This document shows positions 1 to 8,570 of a stretch of DNA of 46,275 nt, in pieces. A program made the translations under genes and the position numbers. Source of the DNA: Nanobdellati archaeon. Its GTDB lineage: Archaea > EX4484-52 > GLR71. The stretch covers positions 1-46,275 of the forward strand of contig JAHYJO010000013.1 in assembly GCA_019429125.1 (NCBI GenBank), given 5' to 3'. The notes under the pieces were generated by a model. The model had not been told where the DNA came from. It was given only the letters and a program-made list of their open reading frames with translations, and ran no database searches. Position 1 is the stretch's first letter; each line of letters begins with the position of its first letter.

Positions 1-127
1 TTTCATTTATATCAAGATCTACTTTATTTATAATGTAATCATAACAAGTTTTAGAAAAATCTTGAATCCATGCTTCTACATCTTCTTTTGTATTTAAGTT
101 ATATTCTTTGATTATGTCTAGATCTAT
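1..127 (-). pseudogene. Truncated gene remnant at left edge, no start codon
   Basis: Read on the minus strand, positions 127 to 1 give an open frame of about 42 codons containing the stretch KEDVEAWIQDFSKTCYDYI and running off the window edge. The frame has no ATG, GTG or TTG codon, and an in-frame TGA lies just upstream of it (about position 135). It therefore looks like the 5'-truncated or start-less remains of a protein gene. The family is not recognised. A real gene starting at an unusual AUA or AUU codon, or a gene beginning outside the window in another arrangement, cannot be excluded. Confidence 0.35.
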
Positions 128-317
128 TATATATCACTATTGACTAGTAATTATTCAGTATTATTTTATATGCCTATCTATGCATATCAATCAAAAACTA
201 TTTAAAGATTGCTATGGTTTTTAATAAGGTGTATACTTACATGAACATAAAGGTTTTGTAAAATATGTTTCTTTACGCCTTTGCTCACGTTCAGATGTTC
301 AAATAGGGTTGATATGT

Positions 318-908
318 ATGGCAGATAAGAAAAATACTTCTAAAAAAGATATAGGTAACGAATCTGATAAAGATATTCAATCTGATAAAGATAATGTTCA
401 ATCTGATAAAGATAATGTTCAATCTGATAAAACTAATATCCAATCTGATAATGTTGCAGATGTTGATGAATATAAAGATAAATATATACTGGCGTTCAGT
501 CAGTTGCAGAGACTTCAGGCAGATTTTGATAATTATAGGAAACGTGTCCAAAAGGAAAAACTTGAGATAGGAAACCAAACTAAAGGACAGATGATACTGC
601 CTATTTTAGAGGTGATAGACAATCTTGAGAGAGCAATAAAATCTGCAAATAAATGTGAGGATGCAGCAGCACTTAAAAAAGGTGTGGAACTTACACTTAA
701 ACAGCTCAAAGATACGCTCGCAAAGGAAGGTCTTTCAGAAATTGTCTGTGTCGGTGAAAAATTTAATCCTGAAAAACATGAGGCACTACTTACAACTAAA
801 TCTGATGAGCATGAGGATAATATTATATTTGAAGAGCTTCAAAAAGGATATATATTTAATGAAAAGGTCATAAGACCTACAAAAGTAAAAGTTGTGAAAA
901 ATGATTGA
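318..908 (+). CDS. grpE: GrpE nucleotide exchange factor
   Basis: Cytosolic co-chaperone that releases ADP from DnaK. The first 50 or so residues are acidic and polar with a QSDKDNV-type repeat. A long helix follows (residues about 50-110, with ADFDNYRKRVQKE), then the compact GrpE wing ending in GYIFNEKVIRPTKVKVVK, a hallmark of the family. The frame can be extended to a TTG at 309, but ATG 318 (MADKK) is the better start. It is first in a grpE-dnaK-dnaJ order typical of bacteria; archaea with this set are thought to have acquired it from bacteria. No CIRCE-type operator was seen upstream. Confidence 0.95.
   Translation: MADKKNTSKKDIGNESDKDIQSDKDNVQSDKDNVQSDKTNIQSDNVADVDEYKDKYILAFSQLQRLQADFDNYRKRVQKEKLEIGNQTKGQMILPILEVIDNLERAIKSANKCEDAAALKKGVELTLKQLKDTLAKEGLSEIVCVGEKFNPEKHEALLTTKSDEHEDNIIFEELQKGYIFNEKVIRPTKVKVVKND
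361..456 (+). repeat. 21-bp tandem repeat within grpE
   Basis: Units begin with AATCTGATAA at 361, 379, 400, 421 and 442. The units at 379-399 and 400-420 are identical 21-mers, the 361 unit is 18 bp and the others are diverged. Unit lengths are multiples of three, so the frame is kept, adding copies of a QSDKDNV heptapeptide to the disordered N-terminus of GrpE. Confidence 0.9.
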
Positions 909-962
909 GTATAAAAGAATAATAAATAAATTAAAAATTATATTAAAAAAGGTGAATAACAT

Positions 963-2930
963 ATGGCAAAAACAATCGGAATTGATTTGGGTACTACAAA
1001 TTCTTGTATGGCTGTGATGGAAGGCGGAAAAGCTACAGTTATACCAAATGCAGAAGGTAACAGGACAACACCTTCAGTTGTTGCATTTACAAAAGATAGT
1101 GAGCGTGTCGTCGGGCAGATTGCTAAAAGACAGGCAATAACTAATCCTGAACATACAATATTCTCTATAAAAAGGTTTATGGGCCGTAAACTTGAGGATA
1201 AGGAAGTTGCAAAAGACAAAAAGCTTGTGCCTTATATATTAGGCAAGTCTGCAAATGGTGATGTGACTGTCAGCGGAAAAGATTCAAAACAGATGTCTCC
1301 TCCAGAAATATCAGCTATCATATTACAGAAGCTTAAAGCCGATGCTGAAGCTTATCTTGGCGAGACTGTCGATAAGGCAGTCATAACTGTTCCTGCATAC
1401 TTTAATGATTCACAGAGGCAGGCAACGAAAGATGCAGGTAAAATTGCAGGTCTTGAGGTATTAAGAATTATAAATGAACCTACAGCTGCTTCACTTGCGT
1501 ATGGTATTGATAAAAAAAAGAATGAGAAAGTCGCAATCTATGATCTTGGTGGCGGTACTTTTGACATATCTATCCTTGAACTTGGTGATGGTATATTTGA
1601 AGTAAAATCAACTAATGGTGACACTCATCTTGGTGGTGATGACTTTGATCAGCTTATAATTGATTACTTGATTACTGAATATAAGAAAGATCAGGGTATG
1701 GATCTTACAACAGACAAGAATGCACTTCAGAGACTTAAAGAAGCTGCTGAAAAGGCAAAGATTGAACTTTCAAGCGCTACAACTACTGAAATAAATATCC
1801 CTTACATCACTTCAGACAGTACGGGACCAAAACATCTTGTCATGACGCTTACACGAGCTCAACTTGAAAAGATTACAGGTGATCTTGTAGATAGTACAAT
1901 TGGACCATGCAAGTCTGCACTTAAAGATGCAGGACTTAATACCTCCGACATTGATGAAGTTATACTTGTTGGAGGACAGACCAGAATGCCTTTAGTTGTT
2001 GAGACTGTCAAGAAACTTTTCGGTAAGGAACCTAACAAGAGCGTAAACCCTGATGAAGTTGTTGCTATGGGTGCTGCTATTCAGGCGGGTGTACTTGGTG
2101 GTGAAGTCAAAGATGTACTTCTTTTAGATGTTACGCCATTATCGTTGGGTATTGAAACTTTAGGCAGTGTATTTACAAAACTAATAGAGAAAAATACAAC
2201 TATCCCTACTAAAAAATCACAGGTGTTCTCAACTGCTGCTGACAGTCAGACTGCAGTCACTATAAACGTGCTTCAGGGTGAACGTGTCATGGCTGTTGAC
2301 AATCATCCACTTGGACGATTTGATCTTGTAGGTATTCCACCAGCACCAAGAGGTATACCACAGATTGAGGTAACTTTCGATATTGATGCAAATGGAATAA
2401 TTCATGTGTCTGCAAAAGATATGGGTACTGGTAAAGAACAGAAGATATCAATCAAATCATCATCTGGTCTTTCTGAAGAAGATGTCGAAAAGATGGTAAA
2501 AGATGCTGAATCTCATGCGGATGAAGACAAGAAGATCAAAGAAGCAATAGATACACGAAATGAGGCAGATTCCATAATTAATGCATCTGAGAAAGCATTG
2601 AAAGAAGGTGGTGACAAGGTTGACAAGAATTTAAGGGCTAAGATTGAGACAGCCATTAAAACTCTTAAGGATGTTATTGCAGATACAAATGCTGGAACTG
2701 ATACTATTAAGGAAAAGACTGAAGCTTTGAATGCTGTAGTATATGAGTTCACAACTAAGATGTATGAAGCTACACAGGCTGAAGCTGAGGCAGGTTCTCA
2801 ATCATCGGATGCTGATGACAAGACAAAAGATGATGGAAAAGTTGTCGATGCTGAATTTAAGGTTGAAGATGAGAAAGAAAATATTGACGCTAAAGATACA
2901 AAAGCTGAAAAAGGTAAAGAGAAGAAGTGA
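963..2930 (+). CDS. dnaK: Molecular chaperone DnaK (Hsp70)
   Basis: ATP-dependent chaperone of the cytosol. The 655 residues match the usual family length. The nucleotide-binding domain carries the phosphate-1 motif [10 protein letters not shown] at residues 6-15 and the phosphate-2 motif DLGGGTFD at 194-201. The linker [13 protein letters not shown] starts at 384 and is followed by the substrate-binding domain. The tail is lysine- and aspartate-rich and keeps the bacterial-style VVDAEFK ending. An AAGGTG ribosome-binding site lies just upstream of the ATG. It sits 54 bp after grpE and 2 bp before the likely dnaJ start, so the three genes form one operon. Confidence 0.98.
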   Translation: MAKTIGIDLGTTNSCMAVMEGGKATVIPNAEGNRTTPSVVAFTKDSERVVGQIAKRQAITNPEHTIFSIKRFMGRKLEDKEVAKDKKLVPYILGKSANGDVTVSGKDSKQMSPPEISAIILQKLKADAEAYLGETVDKAVITVPAYFNDSQRQATKDAGKIAGLEVLRIINEPTAASLAYGIDKKKNEKVAIYDLGGGTFDISILELGDGIFEVKSTNGDTHLGGDDFDQLIIDYLITEYKKDQGMDLTTDKNALQRLKEAAEKAKIELSSATTTEINIPYITSDSTGPKHLVMTLTRAQLEKITGDLVDSTIGPCKSALKDAGLNTSDIDEVILVGGQTRMPLVVETVKKLFGKEPNKSVNPDEVVAMGAAIQAGVLGGEVKDVLLLDVTPLSLGIETLGSVFTKLIEKNTTIPTKKSQVFSTAADSQTAVTINVLQGERVMAVDNHPLGRFDLVGIPPAPRGIPQIEVTFDIDANGIIHVSAKDMGTGKEQKISIKSSSGLSEEDVEKMVKDAESHADEDKKIKEAIDTRNEADSIINASEKALKEGGDKVDKNLRAKIETAIKTLKDVIADTNAGTDTIKEKTEALNAVVYEFTTKMYEATQAEAEAGSQSSDADDKTKDDGKVVDAEFKVEDEKENIDAKDTKAEKGKEKK

Positions 2931-2932
2931 GC

Positions 2933-4063
2933 ATGTCTAAGAAAGATTATTATGGGACTCTCAATGTCTCAAAAGATGCGTCTCCTGACGAAATCAAGAA
3001 AGCATTCAGAACTCTTGCACGGAAGTATCATCCTGATGTGAATCAGGGTGATCCTAGTTCTGAAGCTAAATTCAAAGAGATAAATGAGGCTTTTGAAATC
3101 CTTGGCAACCCACAGAAGAAGGCACAGTATGATCAGTTCGGCTCGGCAGCATTTGATAGTCATGGCGGTTTTAGTGGGGGTGGTCAGGGTTCATCTTTTG
3201 AAGATATCTTTTCTGGTTTTGGGGACATCTTTGATATTTTTTCTGGAGGTCAGAGGTCTAGGAGCAGGAATGGTCCTCAGGCAGGTGCTGACCTTAAATA
3301 TGATCTTGATATAACTTTAGAAGAATCTTATAATGGGCTTGTGACAAAGATTGAAGTGCCTAGACTTGAGACTTGTAAGACCTGTGATGGCACGGGCGCA
3401 AAACCGGGCACTAGTTCTGAGACTTGCAGTAAATGTAATGGTACTGGTGAGGTAAGGCAGATTAGACGTACATTTATGGGTCAAGTTGTGACTATTGGTG
3501 TCTGTGATGCTTGCGATGGTCGCGGTAAACGAATTGATACGCCTTGTTCTCAATGTTCTGGTAAAGGCATTACACGAAATAAGAGGTCTATTGAAATTCA
3601 GGTCCCTAAAGGAATTGATTCAGGGCATCATCTTCGGGTTGAAGGTGAAGGAGATGCAGGGATTAAAGGTGGGCCTAGTGGTGATCTTTATCTTATAATT
3701 CATATCAAACCTCATACAATTTTTGAACGGCACGGAAATGACCTATTTTGTAAGACTTCTATCAGTTTTTCTCAGGCTGCTTTAGGTGACAAGATTGATA
3801 TCCCTACAATTGGTGGTAAAAATGCAAAGCTTAAGATTCCTGCTGGTACACAGAGCCATACTGTATTTAGATTGAAAGGCGAAGGCATGCCTGATGTTCA
3901 CGGGCGTGGTGTGGGTAATCTTATGATAAAAGTTGTTATACTGACACCTGAAAAATTAACTAGTGCACAGAAAAAGGCAATATTTGACCTTGCTGATGCA
4001 TCTGATGAGAATATACATGGGACTGAAACTGGGTTTTTTGAAAAGATGAAAGAGTTCTGGTAA
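2933..4063 (+). CDS. dnaJ: Co-chaperone DnaJ (Hsp40)
   Basis: Stimulates the DnaK ATPase and delivers substrates. The N-terminal J-domain has HPD at residues 33-35. A Gly/Phe-rich linker follows (about 75-105). The zinc domain starts at C148 and has all four CxxCxGxG repeats (CKTCDGTG, CSKCNGTG, CDACDGRG, CSQCSGKG), and the C-terminal peptide-binding domains are complete. At 376 aa this is a full type I DnaJ. A GTG at 2927 would give a start overlapping dnaK, but ATG 2933 (MSKKDYY) fits the family. The dnaK tail supplies the AAGAAG purine run upstream. Confidence 0.97.
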   Translation: MSKKDYYGTLNVSKDASPDEIKKAFRTLARKYHPDVNQGDPSSEAKFKEINEAFEILGNPQKKAQYDQFGSAAFDSHGGFSGGGQGSSFEDIFSGFGDIFDIFSGGQRSRSRNGPQAGADLKYDLDITLEESYNGLVTKIEVPRLETCKTCDGTGAKPGTSSETCSKCNGTGEVRQIRRTFMGQVVTIGVCDACDGRGKRIDTPCSQCSGKGITRNKRSIEIQVPKGIDSGHHLRVEGEGDAGIKGGPSGDLYLIIHIKPHTIFERHGNDLFCKTSISFSQAALGDKIDIPTIGGKNAKLKIPAGTQSHTVFRLKGEGMPDVHGRGVGNLMIKVVILTPEKLTSAQKKAIFDLADASDENIHGTETGFFEKMKEFW

Positions 4064-4328
4064 AAATTTATTTTTATAAATATTTTTTTCTAACTTGTTG
4101 TTATACCTGTTGTTGATGATAATTATTTGAATGATACTTTTTTTTAGATAAAGAACTTATTTTTGGTGCTGTAAAAATCATAGGTATATATAGTATCTAT
4201 TTGGTTTATGAGTTCTTATTTTTGTGAAAAAACTGTATTCTACTGTATATAAATGTATATAAAGCTATCTCGCTATATATTATATATTATTTGTAAGTGT
4301 TTTCTATAAGATTAAAAAGGTAATTAAT

Positions 4329-4568
4329 ATGGAAATCAAAGTTGATGAGAGAGTCAGAGACATTATAATGCGAGAGGGTAAAGATTTTCGTGTGTGTACA
4401 ACCTGCGGTGGAGCAGTCATACTTCCTGTAGAGGCTAAAATTCCTAAAGATTCAGACCATAAAATATCTATTGGGGATCAGACATTATTTATTTCAATTG
4501 TCCAAGCACAACATATTGAAGAAGTTACCGAAGACATGTTTTATAGATCTATCTGCTCTAATTTCTGA
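4329..4568 (+). CDS. Small CxxC protein of unknown function
   Basis: A 79-residue soluble protein. It has a short helical N-terminus, then CTTCGG at residues 23-28, a proline- and glutamate-containing middle, and a single further cysteine, C76, near the end. The CxxC-GG pair plus a distant cysteine could bind zinc or an Fe-S cluster, but the fourth ligand is not obvious. An AAGGT ribosome-binding site lies about 10 bp upstream of the ATG, and 265 bp of gene-free AT-rich sequence separates it from dnaJ. The next gene starts 23 bp downstream, suggesting co-transcription. I do not recognise the family with certainty. Confidence 0.7.
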   Translation: MEIKVDERVRDIIMREGKDFRVCTTCGGAVILPVEAKIPKDSDHKISIGDQTLFISIVQAQHIEEVTEDMFYRSICSNF

Positions 4569-4591
4569 TATAATTGTTTTGGACGATAATA

Positions 4592-5443
4592 ATGATTGAC
4601 GTTGTAGCGAAAAAAGAGACTTCTGAAACCCTTAAAGAAGAACGTGATAGCTTAAATTCTCAAGTCAAAGAACTAATTCTTAAAAGTCAAGAAGTATCCC
4701 TTAAATTAAGTGAGTTGCACGATGCTATTTTGCCTCTTAAAGAAAAAGAGAAAAGTCTTAATTCTATTGCGTTGTCATTGCAAAAACACCTTAAAATATT
4801 GAAGAATGATAAGAAACAATTTGCAAAGAAAGCTTCAGATATATCATCTAATCTTAAAAAGATGTATAAAGGTGAATCTTTTGAACCTGAAAAATTGATT
4901 GCAGAGATACAAAGATTAGATTGGATAGTGCAGACTGAAGTTTTATCAGGTAAAAAAGAAGATATTCTGAGTCGGAAAGTTATTGCGCTTGAAAAACAGC
5001 TCAGGCAAAGTGAACAGTATATGGCTGTCAAGTCTGAGATTGATTCGTTGCATGATAAGATGGATGACTTGCGTTATATTTCGGATATGCATGCTGATGT
5101 CATTAGTGATATTCTTGATAAAAAGTTTAAGTTGCAGAGTGAGATGTTTAAGACTATGCGCACGCTAAAAAAAGAACATCTTGCTATAGGTAAAATCAAT
5201 AAGGACATCAATGAGACTAAAAGAAAAGCTAATGTTGCTCATAAAAAACTTATTTTATTGATTAAAGGTAATAGAATTGAAAAGGATAAAAAGGATAAAC
5301 AAAGAAATAAAGAGAGAGACGAAAGACAGAAAATTATGATTGAACAGAAAAAAGAGGCTAAGGTCAAGGAGACTCGCGCAATTGATGAGTCTTATGACAA
5401 TCTTCTTGAACAGCTTAAGAAAAAAGGTAAGATTACTTTATAG
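4592..5443 (+). CDS. Coiled-coil protein, COG1340-like
   Basis: A 283-residue, highly charged protein that is coiled coil almost throughout (residues about 5-260), with no membrane segment and no cysteines. The ending DNLLEQLKKKGKITL resembles the Gly-Lys-Leu-Thr tail of the archaeal coiled-coil family COG1340. That family is common in archaea and its function is unknown. The frame could be extended to TTG 4574, but ATG 4592 gives the compact start MIDVVAKKE. Assignment to COG1340 is from overall character and the C-terminal motif, so moderately sure. Confidence 0.75.
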   Translation: MIDVVAKKETSETLKEERDSLNSQVKELILKSQEVSLKLSELHDAILPLKEKEKSLNSIALSLQKHLKILKNDKKQFAKKASDISSNLKKMYKGESFEPEKLIAEIQRLDWIVQTEVLSGKKEDILSRKVIALEKQLRQSEQYMAVKSEIDSLHDKMDDLRYISDMHADVISDILDKKFKLQSEMFKTMRTLKKEHLAIGKINKDINETKRKANVAHKKLILLIKGNRIEKDKKDKQRNKERDERQKIMIEQKKEAKVKETRAIDESYDNLLEQLKKKGKITL

Positions 5444-5536
5444 GTGGAAAATTCTTTTTTGATTTTTAATAAATAGATATATTTATATATTATTATGTAC
5501 TAAATAGTTATCAGTTAATAACAGATTGTGATTAAT

Positions 5537-5821
5537 ATGACTGTTGCGAAAGGATATAAGGATACTGAAATAGAACACTACCCTACATTGAATACGGTGT
5601 TTATGATTGAAGATACTTTAAAAAATATGGATGAAAGTATCATAACTGTTGCAGGTCTAAAAAAAATTTTACCTAAACAAGTTAATCATAATACATTAAA
5701 GGTAATATTGGTATATCTTGAAGAAAGTAATAAGATTGCTGTTAGCTTGAAGGGTATAACTTGGATACATAATGTTAATCCTAAATTGAATAAAGAGATT
5801 TCTACAGGTCTTGAATTATGA
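5537..5821 (+). CDS. Putative antitoxin, winged-helix type
   Basis: A 94-residue protein with a predicted helix-turn-helix or winged-helix arrangement (residues about 15-85). The segment VAGLKKILPKQVNHNTLKVIL fits helices 2-3 and VSLKGITWI fits a wing. Its stop overlaps the start of the next gene as ATGA (5818-5821), the usual arrangement of an antitoxin with its toxin. The downstream gene is a RelE/ParE-like toxin, so this protein most likely binds the toxin and the promoter of the pair. GTG 5528 is an alternative start. The role is inferred from context; the fold assignment is tentative. Confidence 0.65.
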   Translation: MTVAKGYKDTEIEHYPTLNTVFMIEDTLKNMDESIITVAGLKKILPKQVNHNTLKVILVYLEESNKIAVSLKGITWIHNVNPKLNKEISTGLEL

Positions 5822-6170
5822 AGGTTATTAAAGTTATTTTATCCCCTCAGGCAGAAGAAGTATATGAACAATTAAATAAAAAAGCATCTAAATCTAAAAC
5901 TGATAAAAGTATATTGAATGCGATTAATAAAAAAATAGAGTTCATAAAAGCTAATCTCCATTATGGAAATCCTATTTCAAAAAATGTATACCTAAAGAAT
6001 ATATTGAAAAGTATGGTATCAAAAATCTATTTAGAATAGAATTACCTAATTTTTGGAGAATGCTTTATACATTAACAGATGGAGAATCCAAAATGAAAAT
6101 AATAGCATTTGTTATTGATGTTATTGATCATGATAAATACAATAAAAAATTTGGTTATTATAATAAATAA
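5818..6170 (+). pseudogene. RelE/ParE-like toxin gene split by a -1 frameshift
   Basis: The first frame encodes 73 residues beginning MKVIKVILSPQAEEVYEQL and diverges after NPISK. From 5985 the -1 frame continues with IPKEYIEKYGIKNLFRIELP, then WRMLYTL and DHDKYNKKFGYYNK, ending at TAA 6170. The two parts together make a normal ribonuclease-type RelE-fold toxin of about 117 residues. The junction is an A6 run at 5979-5984. In the reading phase it is A_AAA_AAT, a canonical -1 slippery heptamer. It may be an inactivated toxin, a homopolymer sequencing error, or a genuinely recoded gene. The antitoxin frame upstream is intact. Confidence 0.8.
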
Positions 6171-6177
6171 GTTTTCT

Positions 6178-6185
6178 GAAAGTAT
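6178..6185. repeat. Left target-site duplication of MITE1 (GAAAGTAT)
   Basis: GAAAGTAT is found here and again at 6354-6361, exactly abutting the two ends of the 168-bp inverted-repeat element. An 8-bp duplication is what IS6-family transposition leaves. Confidence 0.85.
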
Positions 6186-6353
6186 GGCACAGTTCATTTT
6201 TGGAGTGATTTCAAACAAAATGTAGTTAATTAAATACCTTCATTTCTTTTTTAATTCGGCGTGAAATGTCTATATTGAATGGATTTCTGCAGGAGTTTAT
6301 AAACAAACAATATTTAAAAAATATTCAAAATCACTCACTTTTTGAACAGTGCC
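6186..6353. mobile_element. IS6-like MITE (MITE1), copy 1, 168 bp
   Basis: A non-coding element with imperfect terminal inverted repeats of about 30 bp. The left end is GGCACAGTTCATTTTTGGAG and the right end, read on the minus strand, is GGCACTGTTCAAAAAGTGAG; both continue into GTGATTT. The 8-bp direct repeats GAAAGTAT flank it. IS6-family (IS26-like) elements have ends of the GGCACTGTT type and make 8-bp duplications, so this is most likely a deletion derivative moved by an IS6-type transposase encoded elsewhere. It sits between the toxin remnant and gor. A diverged second copy lies at 16933-17097. Confidence 0.85.
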
Positions 6354-6361
6354 GAAAGTAT
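6354..6361. repeat. Right target-site duplication of MITE1 (GAAAGTAT)
   Basis: A perfect 8-bp copy of the sequence at 6178-6185, immediately outside the right end of the element. The last base borders the predicted gor promoter. Confidence 0.85.
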
Positions 6362-6364
6362 AAT

Positions 6365-6372
6365 AATATAAA
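6365..6372 (+). promoter_or_regulatory. Predicted TATA box of gor
   Basis: AATATAAA lies 24-31 bp upstream of the gor ATG, the right distance for a leaderless or very short-leader archaeal transcript. It starts only 4 bp after the MITE1 target duplication, so any BRE element would be formed by the duplicated target site and the end of the MITE. Confidence 0.5.
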
Positions 6373-6395
6373 CCGTCGATGATAATATTTATTGT

Positions 6396-8354
6396 ATGGT
6401 GGCTGATAAAAATATTCTGATTCTTGATGCAAGTGATAGTTCTTTTAAGGTTGAAACAGTGCCATCTGGGTCTGTGGGTCCAATTGATGTGTCAACTCAT
6501 TATCATCTTAATGTTCTTAAAAGTTATTTTAAAGGTGTCTATGACCCGGACAATGCGCTGATTTTTGGTTGCGGGCCTTTTGCAGGAGCTAAGATTGGTG
6601 GAGTGTATCGGGCGACATTTTTTGCGCGGTCTCCGGTATGGAAAGGTCTTTTCTCATCTAATATGGGTGGGACAGGGATTGCGCTTTACGGGTCTGGGTT
6701 TGATTTTTTTATGCTTCGCGGTCGGGCTGAAAAGCCGACTATTATTTCTGTAAGCTCAGTTGATGGTGTTGATAAGATTGAGTTTTTATCTATTACTTCT
6801 AAGAAATTGTCTTCTATCTTTTCAGGGTATAAAGGTGTTAAAGGGACTTATGCACTTGAAAGGTTTGCATTTGATATTTTTAAGAATAATTTTAAGATTT
6901 CAACGGGGTTTGTGCCGGTTAGGTCTATGGCTGTTGGTCCTGCTGCGGAGGTAACTGATTTTTCTGGTATCTTGAGTACTTACATTAATAAAAAAGGTGA
7001 ATTTGAGGTAGGGCGTGAGGATTGGGCTGGTCGAGGTGGGTTCGGGTCATTAATGTTTCAAGCATATAATGTTGTTGCAGTTGTTATCGGTGGTAATGCT
7101 GATAAGCGTGTATTCTCTTTAGATTTGAAGGATTTGTCTGTTGTTAATACGATTTTTAATAAAGAGATGGGGGATGGTGTTGGTAAAGCTATGATGGATG
7201 CCACTTCTAAGTATCGGTATGTTGAAAAAGTCAAGAGTGGTGGGACTTTTGGTGTTAATTTTAGTAGCCTGGGCGAGTCTATGTTGTCTTATAACTGGAG
7301 TTCTGTCGGGTTTTCGGAAAGTAAACGGAAGAAAATTTATAATGATCTTGTATCTTCTGGTTATCTTCTCCAGTTTAATGAACGGGTCATAAAGACAAAG
7401 TCATGGAAGACTTGTGGTGAAGTTTGTCCTGCAATGTGTAAGAAGATAGATGGTATTCACAAGATTGATTATGAACCTTATGAGGCTAATGGTCCTAATT
7501 GTGGTATATTTGATCTTAAAGCTGTTGAGAGTCTTGTAAGGTTATGTGATGAGAATGGGTTTGATGCAATTCATATGGGGTCGGTGATTAGTTTTGTGAT
7601 TGAGGCTAAGTCTATTGGGCTTTTGACTGATGCTGAGGTTAAAGGTAAGGTTTCATCTCTTAATGATGTGATGGCCAATCCGACTGATGATACAAATGCT
7701 AAATTTGGCGCCACGGTTATTAAGATGGTTATTGATGGGGTTGGTATTGGTGGCGTTTTACGGCATGGACTTCGTGCCGGTTCAAAGGAGTTGGATGTGG
7801 TTTTTTCGTCTCGGGTTAAGGATGTCAGTTTTAATGATATTGCGGTTTATGTTGCAAATGGAACTGATGGTGAGATTGTGCCTAATCAATATTGGGTTCC
7901 TGGATTTTTTATTCCTTTACCGATTCAAGGTAAATTCTTGACTTATTACGGGTCTGATTTTCTTATGCCAGAACAATTGGGTGTAAAGAGCGCTCTTAGG
8001 TTCATAGAGGAGTTTCAGACTGATAATTTAGGTATCTGTAGATTCCATAGAGGTTGGTCTGAAAAGATGAAGGATGCGCTCTTAAATGCTGCTATTGGTG
8101 AATCCTTTGATGTTAAGTCAGTTATACAATCTATAATTGAATATGATAATAAGGTTGGTGCATTACCTTCAGTTCCTGAATCATTGCGTGTTAAAGATAT
8201 GCTTTATCATTATATTAAGAATATGAGTGTTAAGTTTCCAGAGAATAAGGATATTAGTGGATTGTTGTATGTGTTTGAGAAGGATATAGATTCTGGGGCT
8301 CTGTTGTATTTTAATTCTTCTAAGAAAGGGATTTCTAAAATTTTGGATATTTAA
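6396..8354 (+). CDS. gor: Glyceraldehyde-3-phosphate:ferredoxin oxidoreductase (AOR family)
   Basis: Tungsten-pterin enzyme that oxidises an aldehyde with ferredoxin as acceptor; the GAPOR branch converts glyceraldehyde-3-phosphate to 3-phosphoglycerate in modified glycolysis. The 652 residues match the length of GAPOR, and the N-terminal FGCGPFAG and SSNMGGTG segments resemble that branch more than AOR proper. The [4Fe-4S] ligands are visible: C340, C344 and C348 in CGEVCPAMC, and C548 in GICRFHRGW. Substrate specificity is inferred; another AOR-family aldehyde oxidoreductase is the alternative. The gene stands alone, downstream of MITE1. Confidence 0.85.
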   Translation: MVADKNILILDASDSSFKVETVPSGSVGPIDVSTHYHLNVLKSYFKGVYDPDNALIFGCGPFAGAKIGGVYRATFFARSPVWKGLFSSNMGGTGIALYGSGFDFFMLRGRAEKPTIISVSSVDGVDKIEFLSITSKKLSSIFSGYKGVKGTYALERFAFDIFKNNFKISTGFVPVRSMAVGPAAEVTDFSGILSTYINKKGEFEVGREDWAGRGGFGSLMFQAYNVVAVVIGGNADKRVFSLDLKDLSVVNTIFNKEMGDGVGKAMMDATSKYRYVEKVKSGGTFGVNFSSLGESMLSYNWSSVGFSESKRKKIYNDLVSSGYLLQFNERVIKTKSWKTCGEVCPAMCKKIDGIHKIDYEPYEANGPNCGIFDLKAVESLVRLCDENGFDAIHMGSVISFVIEAKSIGLLTDAEVKGKVSSLNDVMANPTDDTNAKFGATVIKMVIDGVGIGGVLRHGLRAGSKELDVVFSSRVKDVSFNDIAVYVANGTDGEIVPNQYWVPGFFIPLPIQGKFLTYYGSDFLMPEQLGVKSALRFIEEFQTDNLGICRFHRGWSEKMKDALLNAAIGESFDVKSVIQSIIEYDNKVGALPSVPESLRVKDMLYHYIKNMSVKFPENKDISGLLYVFEKDIDSGALLYFNSSKKGISKILDI

Positions 8355-8424
8355 TGTTTTTACAACCGAAATCAATATATACTCATTTGTGTATATTAAC
8401 TATACATTCGGGGGGATGGGATTT

Positions 8425-8568
8425 ATGAAATTAAAAGATATATTTAATACAAAAAATAGGTATCTATTAGGTTTAGTGTGTCTTAATTTTTTTAGTGTGG
8501 GTGTTTTGTTTTTGGACCGTAAATTTATTAGTGGAATACATTTGATTAAGAAAACTTTAGGTTTTTGA
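8425..8568 (+). CDS. Possible 47-aa membrane protein
   Basis: A short frame reads MKLKDIFNTKNRYLLGLVCL and then NFFSVGVLFLD, giving a basic N-terminus and one hydrophobic segment (residues about 13-31), and ends with KKTLGF. A very strong purine run, GGGGGGATGGG, precedes the ATG by about 5 bp; an in-frame ATG at 8416 lies inside it. A hairpin with a T-run follows the stop by 2 bp. Ribosome-binding site plus terminator make a real gene plausible. The family is unknown and codon use in so short a frame proves little. Confidence 0.45.
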   Translation: MKLKDIFNTKNRYLLGLVCLNFFSVGVLFLDRKFISGIHLIKKTLGF

Positions 8569-8570
8569 TT

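Noticed and set aside
133-317. CIRCE or other heat-shock operator upstream of grpE
   Set aside because: No TTAGCACTC-N9-GAGTGCTAA-like inverted repeat is present; regulation cannot be read from this sequence.
4064-4328. Possible structured RNA between dnaJ and the CxxC gene
   Set aside because: The stretch is very AT-rich with no GC-rich stems or conserved motif; it looks like ordinary spacer and promoter sequence.
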